A DNA stretch of 64,000 bases from Burkholderia sp. 9120 (GCF_000745015.1 NZ_JQNA01000002.1:124001-188000), one strand, 5' to 3'; positions 44,595 to 57,471 are shown, counted from the stretch's first letter. A program made the numbers and translations. Notes: generated by a model not told the origin, from the sequence alone.

Positions 44595-45845
44595 ATGACC
44601 AAACCCCTCGAAGGCATCAAGATCATCGACTTCACGCATGTTCAGGCCGGCCCCGCGTGCACGCAGTTGCTCGCCTGGTTCGGCGCGGACGTCATCAAGG
44701 TCGAACGGCCGGGTTCCGGCGACGTGACGCGCAACCAGTTGCGCGATATACCCGACGCCGACGCGCTGTACTTCACGATGCTCAACAGCAACAAGAGGTC
44801 GCTGACGCTGGACACGAAAAAACCCGAAGGCAAGGAAGTACTCGAGAAACTGATCCGCGAATCCGATGTGCTCGTGGAGAACTTCGGTCCCGGCGCACTG
44901 GACCGCATGGGCTTTTCGTGGGAACGTCTGAACGAATTGAATCCGAAGATGATCGTCGCTTCGGTGAAGGGTTTTAGCGACGGCCACCACTACGACGACC
45001 TGAAAGTCTATGAAAACGTCGCGCAATGCGCGGGTGGCGCAGCGTCCACCACCGGCTTCTGGGACGGTCCGCCGACCATCAGCGCGGCGGCGCTCGGCGA
45101 TAGCAACACCGGCATGCATCTGGCGATCGGCATTCTGACCGCGCTGCTGGGCCGCCACAAAACCGGCAAAGGCCAGAAGGTCGCGGTGTCGATGCAGGAC
45201 AGCGTGCTGAACCTGTGCCGGGTGAAACTGCGTGACCAGCAGCGGCTGGAGCGGGTGGGATATCTCGAAGAATATCCGCAGTACCCGCACGGCGAATTCG
45301 GCGACGTGGTGCCGCGCGGCGGCAACGCGGGTGGAGGCGGTCAGCCGGGTTGGGTGCTCAAGTGCAAAGGCTGGGAAACGGACCCGAATGCGTACATCTA
45401 CTTCACGATTCAGGGTCATGCGTGGGAACCGATCTGCAAGGCGCTCGGCAAACCCGAGTGGATCGACGATCCGGCCTACAAGACCGCGGAAGCGCGCCAG
45501 CCGCATATCTTCGAGATCTTCAAGACGATCGAAGAGTGGCTGGCCGACAAGACCAAATTCGAAGCGGTGGATATCTTGCGCAAGTTCGACATTCCGTGTG
45601 CGCCGGTGCTGACCATGAAGGAACTGGCTAACGATCCTTCATTGCGCGCCAGCGGCACGATTGTCGAAGTGCCGCACAGCAAGCGCGGCTCGTATCTGAC
45701 CGTGGGCAGCCCGATCAAGTTTTCGGATATGAAACCTGAGGTGACGGCGTCGCCATTGCTTGGGGAACATACCGACGAAGTCCTCGCGAGCCTGGGCTAC
45801 AGCAAGCAGGACATCTTCAATCTGCGCGAAGTCAAAGCGGTTTAA
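44595..45845 (+). CDS. frc: Formyl-CoA:oxalate CoA-transferase
   Basis: A 416-residue class III (CaiB/BaiF) CoA-transferase. The N-terminus [20 protein letters not shown] is Frc-like, the catalytic aspartate lies in [20 protein letters not shown] (about 198-217, Asp near 201 by my count), and a glycine-rich loop [19 protein letters not shown] is family-typical. It transfers CoA from formyl-CoA to oxalate, closing the oxalate cycle with Oxc. A CAGGAGA site precedes the ATG. Confidence 0.93.
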   Translation: MTKPLEGIKIIDFTHVQAGPACTQLLAWFGADVIKVERPGSGDVTRNQLRDIPDADALYFTMLNSNKRSLTLDTKKPEGKEVLEKLIRESDVLVENFGPGALDRMGFSWERLNELNPKMIVASVKGFSDGHHYDDLKVYENVAQCAGGAASTTGFWDGPPTISAAALGDSNTGMHLAIGILTALLGRHKTGKGQKVAVSMQDSVLNLCRVKLRDQQRLERVGYLEEYPQYPHGEFGDVVPRGGNAGGGGQPGWVLKCKGWETDPNAYIYFTIQGHAWEPICKALGKPEWIDDPAYKTAEARQPHIFEIFKTIEEWLADKTKFEAVDILRKFDIPCAPVLTMKELANDPSLRASGTIVEVPHSKRGSYLTVGSPIKFSDMKPEVTASPLLGEHTDEVLASLGYSKQDIFNLREVKAV

Positions 45846-45953
45846 CGCGCTCAGCGGCAGTCATGTTGGGCAGGCCCGGCTGAAGAGTCGGGCCTGCAGT
45901 CGTGATGTCAAGTTCTCGATTCAAATATTTACGCTCAACTTCGGGGAAGCGCC

Positions 45954-46382
45954 GTGCCGAGTGTCATCGATTTCCAGCAGCTGGCCAATGCGATCGGCGA
46001 CGCGATCGTCATTTCCGACGCGCGCGGCCACATCGAATTCTGGAACCCGGCGGCCGAACGGATGTTCGGCTTTACTCAGGACGAGGCGATCGGACAGTCG
46101 CTCGATCTGATCATTCCGGAACGATTACGCGGCCGCCATTGGGACGGTTATCACCAGACCATGGCAAGCGGTGAAACGCGCTACGGCAACGACGTGCTGC
46201 GCGTTCCCGCCGTCCACAAGGACGGGCGGGCCTTGTCGATTGCCTTCACGGTCGCGTTGCTGCATTCGCCGCAAAACGAACTCAACGGCATCGTCGCCGT
46301 GATTCGCGACGAGACCAGCCGTTTCCACGAAGATCGTCTGCTGCGCAAACGGCTTGCGGAACTGGAAGCGTCGGCGGCCTAG
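45954..46382 (+). CDS. Single-domain PAS protein
   Basis: A 142-residue protein consisting of one PAS domain (about 5-125): ISDARGHIEFWNPAAERMFG, then the FTQDEAIGQSLDLIIPE loop and RTVAL-type strands ending FHEDRLLRKRL as a short coiled helix. No output domain is present. It begins at GTG 45954 with GGGGAAG upstream. Lying after frc and before a chemoreceptor, it may sense redox or a ligand and signal through a partner. The family often binds heme or flavin, which cannot be judged here. Confidence 0.8.
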   Translation: MPSVIDFQQLANAIGDAIVISDARGHIEFWNPAAERMFGFTQDEAIGQSLDLIIPERLRGRHWDGYHQTMASGETRYGNDVLRVPAVHKDGRALSIAFTVALLHSPQNELNGIVAVIRDETSRFHEDRLLRKRLAELEASAA

Positions 46383-46418
46383 TCCTGTGAGCGGCAACGT
46401 GAGTCCCCGCGGTGCGCG

Positions 46419-48218
46419 TTAGTCGAGCTTGAATTGCGTCACTGCGCCCGCGAGGCTCACCGCCTGGCTCTGCAACGCGGCGGCCGCCGCAGTCGATTGC
46501 TCGACCAGCGCGGCGTTCTGCTGAACCATTTCGTCGAGCTGGCTGACGGCGCGATTCACTTCCTGAATGCCGCGCGTCTGTTCGTTCGCGGCCTGGGTGA
46601 TTTCGGAAATGATGGTGGTGACGTTGGCGACGTTGCTGACGATCTCCGTCATCGTTTCGCCGGCCTGACGCACCTGACCCGACCCCGACGTGACGCTCGC
46701 CACCGTCGATTCGATCAGCGCCTTGATTTCCTTCGCGGCCTGCGCGCTGCGTTGCGCGAGACTACGCACTTCGCCGGCCACCACCGCGAAACCGCGCCCC
46801 TGTTCACCAGCGCGTGCGGCTTCCACTGCGGCGTTTAGCGCAAGGATGTTGGTCTGGAACGCGATGCCGTCGATCACGCCGATGATTTCGGCGATCTTCA
46901 CCGACGCGTGTTCGATTTCGCCCATCGTCGTAATCACTTCCGCGATCACCACGCCGCCGCGCGAAGCCACTTTCGACGCGGACACGGCAGTGTCGTCGGC
47001 CTGCTTCGCGGCGCTTGCCGAGTGCGTGACCGTCGAGGTGATTTCTTCCATCGACGCCGCAGTTTGCTGCAAGCTCGCTGCCGCCGATTCGGTGCGGCCC
47101 GACAGATCCACGTTGCCTGCGGCGATTTCATTCGCGGCCACGCGCACCGATTCGCTGGCATCGCGAATCTGGCGCATTACATGGCTGATTTTGTCGATGA
47201 AGGTGTTGAACGAGCGCGCGATCTGCGCGACTTCATCGTTACCGTCGGCGGGCAGGCGATGGGTCAGATCGCCGTCACCCGAGCCGATTGCGTCCATCGC
47301 GTCGCGTACGTTCGAGAGGCGCTTGAACGACACGGCGGTGACGGCCGCCACGACGGCTGCGGCAATCCCCGCGATTACGACCAGCGCGATCAGCGAAGCC
47401 GTCAGCAACGAACGCATGCCGGCGGTGGCTTCCGCTTTATCCAGCGCGACGACCGCATACCAGTCGGTGCCGGGAATCGCTTCGGCGCGCAGCAGTTTGG
47501 CGCTGCCGTTCACGTCGACTTCGAGCGGATGTTCGGCGGTGAAGAGGGCAGAGAGTTTTTCGCCGGTGAGTGCGGGGACAAGATCCGACACCGGCCTCAA
47601 CGTCAGCTTCGAATCCGGATGCGCAACGATATGGCCGCTCGCGTCGATCAACATGCCGAAGCTCGCGGGCGTCGGATGAATCGCCTTGACGTTGGCGATC
47701 ACGCTGTCCATCGCGACGTCACCGGAGACCACTGCTTTCACCACGCCGTCGCGCACCACCGGCGCGGCGAACGAGACCACCAGTTTGCCGGTGCCCATAT
47801 CCACGTACGGCGGCGTCACCACCGGCTTGCCGGCCGTGGCGGCCTGCTTGTACCAGGGGCGGCCGGTCGGATTGTAGTCGGGTGGGATGCCGGTCGGGTC
47901 GGTGAACTTCCAGGTCTTGTCCGCGTACCCGACGTACACGTTGGTGAACTTGCCGGCAGCGGCGACCTGCTTCAACGCGGTGAGCGGATCGGGCTGCAGC
48001 ACGGCGTCCTGCAGCGAGTCGATCATCTGGCCATGGGTGGCGATCCAGTCGCCGATCCCGTCCGTGTGACCGCTTTCGACGGCGCTCAGACTGCTTTCGA
48101 TCGCGTCGGCGTTATACGAACTGGCGACGAGATAGTTGAGGCCCGCGTTGGTGGCGAGCGCAACCACAACGATAGCGACGCACAGGGCGACGATGCGCGC
48201 GCGAATGGAAGAGAACAT
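46419..48218 (-). CDS. Methyl-accepting chemotaxis protein with dCache-like sensor
   Basis: A 599-residue chemoreceptor. TM1 (about 10-32), a 240-residue periplasmic sensor of the double-Cache type (containing [20 protein letters not shown] near 115), TM2 (about 275-300), a HAMP domain ([20 protein letters not shown]) and the conserved signalling tip ([20 protein letters not shown]) are visible. No C-terminal NWETF-type pentapeptide is present. dCache domains often sense amino acids or organic acids. It lies between the oxalate and the aminophosphonate modules on the strand of phnY, but a terminator separates them. Confidence 0.9.
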   Translation of the reverse strand: MFSSIRARIVALCVAIVVVALATNAGLNYLVASSYNADAIESSLSAVESGHTDGIGDWIATHGQMIDSLQDAVLQPDPLTALKQVAAAGKFTNVYVGYADKTWKFTDPTGIPPDYNPTGRPWYKQAATAGKPVVTPPYVDMGTGKLVVSFAAPVVRDGVVKAVVSGDVAMDSVIANVKAIHPTPASFGMLIDASGHIVAHPDSKLTLRPVSDLVPALTGEKLSALFTAEHPLEVDVNGSAKLLRAEAIPGTDWYAVVALDKAEATAGMRSLLTASLIALVVIAGIAAAVVAAVTAVSFKRLSNVRDAMDAIGSGDGDLTHRLPADGNDEVAQIARSFNTFIDKISHVMRQIRDASESVRVAANEIAAGNVDLSGRTESAAASLQQTAASMEEITSTVTHSASAAKQADDTAVSASKVASRGGVVIAEVITTMGEIEHASVKIAEIIGVIDGIAFQTNILALNAAVEAARAGEQGRGFAVVAGEVRSLAQRSAQAAKEIKALIESTVASVTSGSGQVRQAGETMTEIVSNVANVTTIISEITQAANEQTRGIQEVNRAVSQLDEMVQQNAALVEQSTAAAAALQSQAVSLAGAVTQFKLD

Positions 48219-48274
48219 GTCGGGAGTTTTTCGGAGTAGGGGTGAGTCGTGGCTGGTGAGGCAGGCGCCTCACC

Positions 48275-48316
48275 AAAGATAAACCTTCCCGGCGCCGTTC
48301 CAGCGCACCGGGAAGG
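48275..48316 (-). terminator. Rho-independent terminator after the phosphonoacetaldehyde dehydrogenase gene
   Basis: On the minus strand a 9-bp stem (CCTTCCCGG with CCGGGAAGG, 48284-48316) is followed by the T-rich TTTATCTTT (48283-48275). It begins 9 bp after the stop codon. A second 8-bp hairpin, GGTGAGGC/GCCTCACC (48255-48274), lies just beyond it. Confidence 0.78.
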
Positions 48317-48324
48317 ATCGATAC

Positions 48325-49782
48325 TCAAGCCCAGGGCAACGAGTACGTCTTCACATGCGTGAAACTCTTCATCGCTTCCTGCACGCCTTCCTTGTAGCCC
48401 AGACCGGAGTCCTTGATGCCGCCGAACGGCGTGAGTTCCAGCCGATACCCCGGCACTTCGCGCACATTGACACTGCCGACTTCCAGCTCGGCGATGAAAC
48501 GCGCGATGTAGTCCATGCGATTCGTGCACACCGAAGACGACAGGCCATAGTCGGTCGAATTCGAAATGCGGATCGCGTCGTCGATATCGCGGAAACGGAT
48601 CACCGGCGACACCGGTCCGAAGGTTTCGTATTTGACGAGCGGCATGTCGGGCGTCACGCGATCCACCACGGTCGGCGAATAAAGCGCGCCGTCGCGGATG
48701 TTGCCGTACAGCAGTTTTGCACCACGGCTCACCGCGTCGTTGACCTGTGCTTCGAAGAACTTCGCGGCCGCTTCGTCGATCACGGTGCCCATATCGGTGT
48801 CCGGGTCCGCCGGATCGCCATACCGCAACGCGCGGGTCTTTTCCACCAGCAACTCGACGAAGCGATCCGCCACCGCTTCATGCACGAGCATCCGTTTGAT
48901 CGCCGTGCAGCGTTGGCCGGAGTTCTTGTACGAACCCGACACGGCGAGCGTGCTGGCCTCGTCGAGGTCGGCGTCTTCCATCACGATGATGGGATCGTTG
49001 CCGCCGAGTTCGAGCACCGCGCGCCGGTAGCCCATTTTTCCGGCGATGTATTTGCCGATCGGCACGCCGCCGGTGAAGGTGATCAGATCGACGTGCTCAT
49101 TGGTGATCAGTTCGTCTGCGATTTCCTTCGGGTCGCCGGTAATGACCTGCAGCATTTCCTGCGGCAAGCCGGCGCTATACAGAATGTCCGCCAGCAGGTA
49201 CGTGGACAGCGGCACTTTCTCCGACGGCTTCACGACGATCCGATTGTTCGTTGCAATGGACGGCACGATCTTGTGCGCGACCTGGTTCATCGGATGATTG
49301 AACGGCGTGATCGCGGAAATGACCCCCAGCAGCGGGTCCCGCAGCGTGTAGACGCGCCGCTTCTTGCCATGAGGCGTCAGGTCGCAGGAGAACACCTGGC
49401 CGTCGTCCTTGAGCGCTTCGTTGGCGCCGAAGATCAGCACGTCGCTGACGCGGCCCGCTTCGTAGAGGGAGTCTTTCCTGCACAGACCGGCTTCGGCGGT
49501 AATCAGCGCGGAGATTTCCTCGGTACGCTCGCGCACGATTTCCGCCGCGCGCCGCAGGATCTGCGAGCGCTCGTAGCGGCTGAGCCGCGCCCGGTACGCG
49601 TGGGCGTAAGCGAACGCGTGCCGGACGTCGGCGAGCGTCGCCTTCGGCACGGTGCCGACCAGCTCGCCGTTATACGGATTGCGCACTTCGATGACCTGCT
49701 CGCGTCGAATCAGTTCGCCGCCGATTCGAAGGGCTTCATGACGGACCGCCAAAGACGGTCGTGGTTCCACGATGGCATTCAT
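48325..49782 (-). CDS. phnY: Phosphonoacetaldehyde dehydrogenase
   Basis: A 485-residue aldehyde dehydrogenase. The catalytic cysteine is in SGQRCTAIKRM and the general base in VLELGGNDP; NAD contacts lie in FTGGVPIGKYIAG. The gene is next to phosphonoacetate hydrolase, and the AEP transporter and PhnW are encoded divergently, so oxidation of phosphonoacetaldehyde to phosphonoacetate (PhnY) is the natural assignment. AGGAGA upstream of ATG 49782 supports the start; a much longer open frame upstream lies over phnA and is not coding. It forms an operon with phnA and the GntR gene. Confidence 0.9.
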   Translation of the reverse strand: MNAIVEPRPSLAVRHEALRIGGELIRREQVIEVRNPYNGELVGTVPKATLADVRHAFAYAHAYRARLSRYERSQILRRAAEIVRERTEEISALITAEAGLCRKDSLYEAGRVSDVLIFGANEALKDDGQVFSCDLTPHGKKRRVYTLRDPLLGVISAITPFNHPMNQVAHKIVPSIATNNRIVVKPSEKVPLSTYLLADILYSAGLPQEMLQVITGDPKEIADELITNEHVDLITFTGGVPIGKYIAGKMGYRRAVLELGGNDPIIVMEDADLDEASTLAVSGSYKNSGQRCTAIKRMLVHEAVADRFVELLVEKTRALRYGDPADPDTDMGTVIDEAAAKFFEAQVNDAVSRGAKLLYGNIRDGALYSPTVVDRVTPDMPLVKYETFGPVSPVIRFRDIDDAIRISNSTDYGLSSSVCTNRMDYIARFIAELEVGSVNVREVPGYRLELTPFGGIKDSGLGYKEGVQEAMKSFTHVKTYSLPWA

Positions 49783-49816
49783 GCTGTCTCCTGATAGGGC
49801 AGAAGGTGACGGACGG

Positions 49817-51780
<1,964 letters not shown>

Positions 51781-51800
51781 GGCAGTCGTCGAATAGTTTT

Positions 51801-51852
51801 TTGCATGCTTGACATTAGACTTTGTGAATCGTAGATTGTCAACAACATGCAA
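51801..51852. promoter_or_regulatory. 52-bp dyad with interlocked face-to-face promoters
   Basis: Rightward: -35 TTGACA (51809-51814) and -10 TAGATT (51832-51837), spacer 17. Leftward: -35 TTGACA (51842-51837) and -10 TCTAAT (51819-51814), spacer 17. The two promoters share positions 51814 and 51837. The whole is flanked by 7-bp arms, TTGCATG (51801-51807) and CATGCAA (51846-51852). Each half reads TTGCATG, 1 or 3 bases, TTGACA. The arms may be half-sites of a GntR dimer pair. Confidence 0.75.
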
Positions 51853-51997
51853 TAGACAAAAAGCACTCTACAAATAAAGGCGTCTCCACAACGTCCTTTG
51901 CCCGAAATACCAGGCGCGCTGCGGCGGCGCTGCGGGTCGGCTGTGATCCGCAACGCCGGAGCACGGCAGCGGAACAGAAATTTCCAGGAGGATGACG

Positions 51998-53089
51998 ATG
52001 ACGGAATACCTGCGCATTGACGCGATACACAAGCAGTTCGGCGCGACCCCGGTTCTGAAGGACGTCAATCTGACGATCTTCAAAGGTGAAATGGTCTGCT
52101 TTCTGGGCCCGTCGGGTTGTGGCAAGACCACGCTGTTGCGGATCATCGCGGGGCTGGAGACGCAAAGCGCCGGCACGATCGCGCAGGCCGGCAAGGACAT
52201 TTCCAATTTGCCGCCGATGCTGCGCGACTACGGCATCGTGTTCCAGTCGTACGCGTTGTTCCCGAACCTCACCGTGGCCGACAACGTCGCGTATGGACTC
52301 ACGAACCGGAAGGCCGGCCGCGCCGTGATTCGTCAGCGCGTGGCCGAATTGCTGACGCTCGTCGGACTGCCGGATAGCGGCGCGAAACATCCTGGGCAAC
52401 TGTCCGGCGGTCAACAGCAGCGGATCGCGTTGGCGCGAGCGTTGGCGACGTCGCCCGGTCTGCTGTTGCTCGACGAGCCTTTGTCGGCGCTCGACGCGCG
52501 CGTGCGGGTTCGCCTGCGCCAGGAAATCCGGCAATTGCAGCAGCGGCTGGGCGTGACGACGATCATGGTCACGCACGATCAGGAAGAAGCGCTCTCCATG
52601 GCGGACCGGATCGTGGTGATGAACCACGGCGTGATCGAGCAGATCGGCACGCCGAGCGAGATTTACCGCGAACCGGCCACACCGTTCGTGGCCGATTTCG
52701 TCGGCAAGGCCAATATGTTGCCCGCCACCGTGCGCGACGACGGGGCGATCCAGGTCGGTGACATCGGCTTGCAATGCGTGCGCGGGCGTAACGCGCTGAA
52801 GAGTGGGGCGCGCGTGTCGCTGTTTCTGCGGCCCGAGGATTTCGTGGTGCGCGGTGTCGACGCGCAAGCCGGCAACACGTTGCGCGGGCGGATCGAGAAG
52901 ATGGAATTTCTCGGTGCGTTCTGTCGCGTCAGCGTTCAGGTGGACGGTCTCGCCGGGACTGAACTGCTTGCCGATCTGTCGTATCACGATATGACAGAGT
53001 TCGGCCTGCAGCAGGGCTCGCCGCTGAACCTCGCCGTGCTCGGCGACCGCGTGCGGATCTTCGGCGAAGACCAGCGGAGGGTTCAATGA
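51998..53089 (+). CDS. 2-aminoethylphosphonate-type ABC transporter ATP-binding protein
   Basis: A 363-residue PotA/FbpC-type ATPase. Walker A GPSGCGKTT (about 35-43), signature LSGGQQQRIALARALA, Walker B LLLLDEPLSALDARVR. A C-terminal TOBE-like domain (about 250-355) is present. ATG 51998 stands 6 bases after AGGAGG; the ATG at 51992 abuts the site. It overlaps the permease by 4 bp. Context (PhnW, PhnA, PhnY) suggests import of AEP, as in PhnT-type systems. Spermidine/iron-type importers have the same architecture. Confidence 0.88.
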   Translation: MTEYLRIDAIHKQFGATPVLKDVNLTIFKGEMVCFLGPSGCGKTTLLRIIAGLETQSAGTIAQAGKDISNLPPMLRDYGIVFQSYALFPNLTVADNVAYGLTNRKAGRAVIRQRVAELLTLVGLPDSGAKHPGQLSGGQQQRIALARALATSPGLLLLDEPLSALDARVRVRLRQEIRQLQQRLGVTTIMVTHDQEEALSMADRIVVMNHGVIEQIGTPSEIYREPATPFVADFVGKANMLPATVRDDGAIQVGDIGLQCVRGRNALKSGARVSLFLRPEDFVVRGVDAQAGNTLRGRIEKMEFLGAFCRVSVQVDGLAGTELLADLSYHDMTEFGLQQGSPLNLAVLGDRVRIFGEDQRRVQ

Positions 53090-54813
53090 GCGCGACGCTT
53101 ACCGAACCGAAAAAGACCGTCGTGCTCCCCGACGTGCGCCAGCGTACTCACTGGCAGGACCGCATCGGCCACGCGGGCATGCTGCTGATGACCGCGTTTC
53201 TGTTGCTCGCGCTGCTCGCGCCGCTCACGATGGTCGTCATGAAATGCGTGGTGGACCGCGAAGGGCGCTTTGTCGGCCTCGCCAATTTCACCTCGTATTT
53301 TCAGACGCCGGCGCTGTGGAATTCGGTCGCGCATTCGCTGATCGTCGCCGTGTCGGTCACGGCCATTGCGATTCCGCTGGCCTTTACGTTCGCCTACGCC
53401 TTGACCCGCAGTTGCATGCCGTTCAAGGGACTGGTGCGCAACATCGCGTTGATCCCGCTGCTTGCGCCGACGCTGCTCTCCGCGGTGTCGTTCATCTACT
53501 GGTTCGGCAATGCGGGGTTGTTGCGGCGCTGGATGGTGGGTCACAGCATCTACGGCGCGCCGGGCATCATTGCAAGCCTGGTGTACGCGTCGATGCCGCA
53601 CGTGCTGATGATTCTGATCACCGCGCTGTCGCTGACCGATGCGCGTCTGTACGAAGCCGCGGACGCCATGGGCACGAGCCGTCTGCGCAAGTTCTTCACG
53701 ATCACGCTGCCCGGCGCGAAGTATGGGCTGATCAGCGCGACGATGGTGGTGTTCACCATCTGCGTGAACGACTTCGGCGTGCCGATCGTGATCGGCGGCT
53801 CGTATAACGTCCTCTCCACCGATGTGTACAAGCTGATCGTCGGTCTGCAGGATTTCAACACCAGCGCGGTGGTGAGCATCCTGTTGCTGGTGCCGGCGCT
53901 GCTCAGTTTCGCGACCGATTTCTTCGTGCGCCGCAAGCAGCGTTCGCTGCTTGGCGCTCGCTCGGTGCCGTATGAGCCCAAGCCCTCGCGCGGTTTCGAC
54001 ATGGCGATGCTGACTTACTGCGGCGTTGTGTGTCTGCTGATGATGGCGATCGTCGGCATCTCGATCTACGGCTCATTCGTGCGCTTCTGGCCGTACAACC
54101 TGTCGCTCGGACTCGGTCATTACCGGATGGGACTCGTTGGCGCGGGCATCATCGGCGCCTATAAGAACAGCCTGGAAATGGCGACGCTGGTTGCCGTAGC
54201 CGGAACCGCGCTGGTTTTTTGCGGCGCCTACCTGGTCGAGAAGACGCGTGGCATGGACTGGCTGCGTCCGGTCATCAACCTGTGCGCGGTATTGCCGATG
54301 GGTGTGCCGGGTCTCGTGCTGGGTATCGGCTATATCTTCTTCTTCAATCATCCCGCCAATCCGCTGAATGTGCTTTACGGGTCGTTGCCGCTGCTCGCCA
54401 TCGTCACGATCATTCACTATTACTCGTCCAGCCATCTGACCGCGATCACCGCGCTCAAGCAGATCGACAACGAATTCGAAGCCGTGTCCGCGTCGTTGAA
54501 AGTGCCTTTCTACGTGACGTTTTTTCGCGTGACGGTGCCGGTGTGTCTGCCCTCGATTCTCGAGATCAGCCGCTACTTCTTTATCAACGGTATGACGACG
54601 ATTTCGGCGGTGGCATTTCTCTATTCGCCGGGGACGCAACCCGCTTCCGTGGCCATTCTCAATCTCGACGAGGCGGGGCAGATCGGACCGGCTGCGGCCA
54701 TGGCCACCTTGATCGTGATCACCTCGACGCTCGTGTGCGTGCTGTATGCGGTGGTGAACCGCTTGCTGTTGGCGCATACGCAGCGCTGGCGCCAACCCTC
54801 GCGTTGCCGCTAA
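53086..54813 (+). CDS. 2-aminoethylphosphonate-type ABC permease, two fused units
   Basis: A 575-residue membrane protein with about 12 helices in two homologous halves (about 30-290 and 300-570). Each half has an EAA-like loop: YEAADAMGTSRLRKFFTITL near 190 and FEAVSASLKVPFYVTFFRVT near 463. The fused form replaces separate PhnU/PhnV-like permeases. The start overlaps the ATPase stop by 4 bp. It works with the neighbouring ATPase and the binding protein at 57472-58548 as an importer of AEP or a related phosphonate. Confidence 0.9.
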   Translation: MSATLTEPKKTVVLPDVRQRTHWQDRIGHAGMLLMTAFLLLALLAPLTMVVMKCVVDREGRFVGLANFTSYFQTPALWNSVAHSLIVAVSVTAIAIPLAFTFAYALTRSCMPFKGLVRNIALIPLLAPTLLSAVSFIYWFGNAGLLRRWMVGHSIYGAPGIIASLVYASMPHVLMILITALSLTDARLYEAADAMGTSRLRKFFTITLPGAKYGLISATMVVFTICVNDFGVPIVIGGSYNVLSTDVYKLIVGLQDFNTSAVVSILLLVPALLSFATDFFVRRKQRSLLGARSVPYEPKPSRGFDMAMLTYCGVVCLLMMAIVGISIYGSFVRFWPYNLSLGLGHYRMGLVGAGIIGAYKNSLEMATLVAVAGTALVFCGAYLVEKTRGMDWLRPVINLCAVLPMGVPGLVLGIGYIFFFNHPANPLNVLYGSLPLLAIVTIIHYYSSSHLTAITALKQIDNEFEAVSASLKVPFYVTFFRVTVPVCLPSILEISRYFFINGMTTISAVAFLYSPGTQPASVAILNLDEAGQIGPAAAMATLIVITSTLVCVLYAVVNRLLLAHTQRWRQPSRCR

Positions 54814-54849
54814 CGCGTACGAAACAACAGGACACGACAGGAAATAGCA

Positions 54850-56238
54850 ATGAGACCTTTCTGGCTCGAGCAGGCATTGCGCGGCGAAGCCGCGGACGCG
54901 CCCGCGTTGCAAGGTACGGTGAACGCGGATGTTTGCATCGTCGGTGGCGGTTTTACCGGCCTCTGGACCGCGTTGCAACTCAAGCGCGCCAATCCGCATC
55001 TGGACGTCGTGCTGATCGAGGCGGATATCTGCGGAGCGGGCGCGAGCGGACGTAACGGCGGTTGCATGCTGACGTGGGAAACCCGCTTTCTGACGCTGCT
55101 CCGGCTGTTCGGCGAGAGCGAGGCGCGGCGGCTCGTGGAGGCGTCGCGGCAAGCGGTCGGCAAGATCGCCGATTTTTGCCGCGAGCATCGGATCGATGCA
55201 CAGATGCGGGTGGACGGCACCTTATATACCGCGACGAGCGCGGCGCAGATGGGAAGCCTGGAGGCCGTCGTGGCGGCGCTTGAAGAACGTGGCATGAGCT
55301 CGTTTTCGGGCCTCGACGTCGACGAGGTTCATCGGCGCGCGGGTTCGAAGCGACACCTTGCCGGTGATTTCTCGCCCGCAGCGGCGACGGTGCAGCCCGC
55401 GTTGCTCGTGCGTGGATTGCGGCGCGTCGCCTTGGAAATGGGCGTGCGCCTGTATGAGAAGACGCCATTCGAAGCCCTGTCTTATGAACCCGGGCCGCTG
55501 GTCCGCACCACCTGCGGCGCGATTCGCGCAAAGCGCGTCGTACTGGCGATCAACGCCTGGATGGCGCAAACCTTCAAACAGTTCGAGCGCAGCATCGCGC
55601 TGGTGTCGAGCGACATGATCATCACCGAACGCGCGCCCGACCTTCTGGAACGCGTCGGTTTGACGGACGGTCTGTCGGTGCTCGATTCGAGAACCGTCGT
55701 CTATTACTACCGCACCACGCCGGACGGCCGGCTGATGCTCGGCAAGGGCGGCAATACCTTCGCGTACGGCGGACGCGTTCTGCCCGTGTTCGACCAACCG
55801 TCGCCGTATCGCGCGGCGCTCACCGACGATCTGGGTCGCTTCCTTCCGGCGCTCGCCGCAGTGCCGATCACGGCGAGCTGGAACGGACCGTCGGATCGTT
55901 CGGCGACCGGCCTGCCATTCTTCGGCCGCCTCGACGGCCGGCATGACGTGTTCTATGGCTTCGGTTACTCGGGCAACGGCGTTGGACCCAGCTACCTGGG
56001 CGGCGAGATTCTTTCGTCGCTCGTACTCGGTCTCGACAACGCATGGACGCGCTCGCCGATCGTGCGCGGACCGCGCGGCGTATTTCCGCCGGAGCCGATT
56101 CGCTACCTCGGTTCGCTCGTCGTGCGCGACGCCATTCGCCGCAAGGAGCGGGCGGAAGACGCCGGCGCAACACCGTGGTTTTTCGACCGTGCGCTGAGCC
56201 GACTTGCTCAGGCGGCCGGCAAGGCCGACAAGGCTTAA
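54850..56238 (+). CDS. FAD-dependent oxidoreductase (DAO-type), probable aminophosphonate oxidase
   Basis: A 462-residue D-amino-acid-oxidase-fold flavoprotein. The N-terminal [13 protein letters not shown] motif (about 31-43) binds FAD, and [14 protein letters not shown] carries a family-typical loop. FAD-dependent enzymes of this class recur beside PhnW in bacterial phosphonate clusters, and the Pbf group has been shown to oxidise AEP-like amines to phosphonoacetaldehyde. It may give a second, oxygen-dependent route parallel to PhnW, or handle N-methyl or hydroxylated AEP. It is in an operon with the transporter, 36 bp after the permease. The precise substrate is not known. Confidence 0.82.
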   Translation: MRPFWLEQALRGEAADAPALQGTVNADVCIVGGGFTGLWTALQLKRANPHLDVVLIEADICGAGASGRNGGCMLTWETRFLTLLRLFGESEARRLVEASRQAVGKIADFCREHRIDAQMRVDGTLYTATSAAQMGSLEAVVAALEERGMSSFSGLDVDEVHRRAGSKRHLAGDFSPAAATVQPALLVRGLRRVALEMGVRLYEKTPFEALSYEPGPLVRTTCGAIRAKRVVLAINAWMAQTFKQFERSIALVSSDMIITERAPDLLERVGLTDGLSVLDSRTVVYYYRTTPDGRLMLGKGGNTFAYGGRVLPVFDQPSPYRAALTDDLGRFLPALAAVPITASWNGPSDRSATGLPFFGRLDGRHDVFYGFGYSGNGVGPSYLGGEILSSLVLGLDNAWTRSPIVRGPRGVFPPEPIRYLGSLVVRDAIRRKERAEDAGATPWFFDRALSRLAQAAGKADKA

Positions 56239-56273
56239 CTTCGATCAGATTGACCCATTATCAGGAGACAACC

Positions 56274-57407
56274 GTGAATACTGAAAAGGATCCCGTTCTT
56301 CTTACGCCGGGCCCATTGACCACCTCGTTGATCACCCGAAGCGCGATGTTGCGCGACTGGGGATCGTGGGACACCGCGTTCAACTCGATCACGGCCAGCC
56401 TGCGTGCGGATCTGGTGGACATTGTGAATGGGCGCGACACACACGTTTGCGTGCCGTTGCAGGGAAGCGGCACGTTCTCCGTGGAAGCCGCGCTCGGCAC
56501 GCTGGTGCCGCGCGACGGCAAAGTACTCGTGCCGCAGAACGGCGCGTATTGCAAGCGCGTGGTGCGAATCTGCGAATACATGGGCCGCGCTGTCGTCGAG
56601 TTGCCGATCGCCGAAGGCACGTTGCCGACCGGCGCCATGATCGAAGACGCGCTGCTGCGCGATCCGGCGATTACTCACGTCGCCCAGGTGCATTGCGAAA
56701 CGGGGACCGGCACGCTCAATCCGCTGCAGGAGATCGCGCAAATCTGCGCGAGACTGGGCAAGGGACTCATTATCGATGCGATGAGTTCGTTCGGCGCCAT
56801 CGAAATCGATGTCCGCACGACGCCGTTCGATGCACTCGTGGCAGCGTCGGGCAAGTGTCTCGAAGGTTTACCGGGCATGGGCTTCGTGATCGCACGGCGC
56901 GCCGTGCTGGAAAAGTGCCAGGGTCATTCGGCCTCGCTGTCCATGGATCTTTACGATCAGTGGGTCTATATGGAGAAGACGTCGCAATGGCGTTTTACTC
57001 CGCCGACGTCGATCGTCGCCGCATTGCGCACGGCGGTCGATCTGTTCAAAGCCGAAGGCGGGCAGGCCGCCCGCGGCAAACGCTACCAGGCCAATTGCGA
57101 CGCGTTGATCAACGGCATGGAGGAACTCGGCTTTCGCACGTTCCTGCCGCGCCACGTCCAGGCGCCGATCATCGTGACGTTTCATGCGCCGGAAGATCCG
57201 GCCTACGAATTCCGCGCGTTCTACGAGAAGGTCAAATCCAAAGGCTTCATTCTTTATCCCGGGAAGCTGACCGAAGTGGACACGTTCCGCGTCGGCTGTA
57301 TCGGCGATATCGATCGCGATGTGATGCAGCGCGCGGTCCGAGCGATCGAGGAGACGCTCGCCGAAATGGGCGTCAAGCAGATCTCGTCGCGCGAGATGAC
57401 CGCGTAG
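56274..57407 (+). CDS. phnW: 2-aminoethylphosphonate:pyruvate transaminase
   Basis: A 377-residue PLP-dependent aminotransferase, class V fold. The PLP lysine is in [15 protein letters not shown] (about 192-206), the aspartate in [10 protein letters not shown], and the N-terminus [11 protein letters not shown] is characteristic of PhnW. It transfers the AEP amino group to pyruvate, giving alanine and phosphonoacetaldehyde. The start is GTG 56274 with CAGGAGA upstream; the open frame runs further into the FAD gene but is not used. It sits between the FAD enzyme and the binding protein in one operon. Confidence 0.93.
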   Translation: MNTEKDPVLLTPGPLTTSLITRSAMLRDWGSWDTAFNSITASLRADLVDIVNGRDTHVCVPLQGSGTFSVEAALGTLVPRDGKVLVPQNGAYCKRVVRICEYMGRAVVELPIAEGTLPTGAMIEDALLRDPAITHVAQVHCETGTGTLNPLQEIAQICARLGKGLIIDAMSSFGAIEIDVRTTPFDALVAASGKCLEGLPGMGFVIARRAVLEKCQGHSASLSMDLYDQWVYMEKTSQWRFTPPTSIVAALRTAVDLFKAEGGQAARGKRYQANCDALINGMEELGFRTFLPRHVQAPIIVTFHAPEDPAYEFRAFYEKVKSKGFILYPGKLTEVDTFRVGCIGDIDRDVMQRAVRAIEETLAEMGVKQISSREMTA

Positions 57408-57471
57408 GCGCACGAAGATGGTTTTCCGCTAGCGCGGCTCATGTGAAAGACCCTCATACCGGGAGAAAGAG

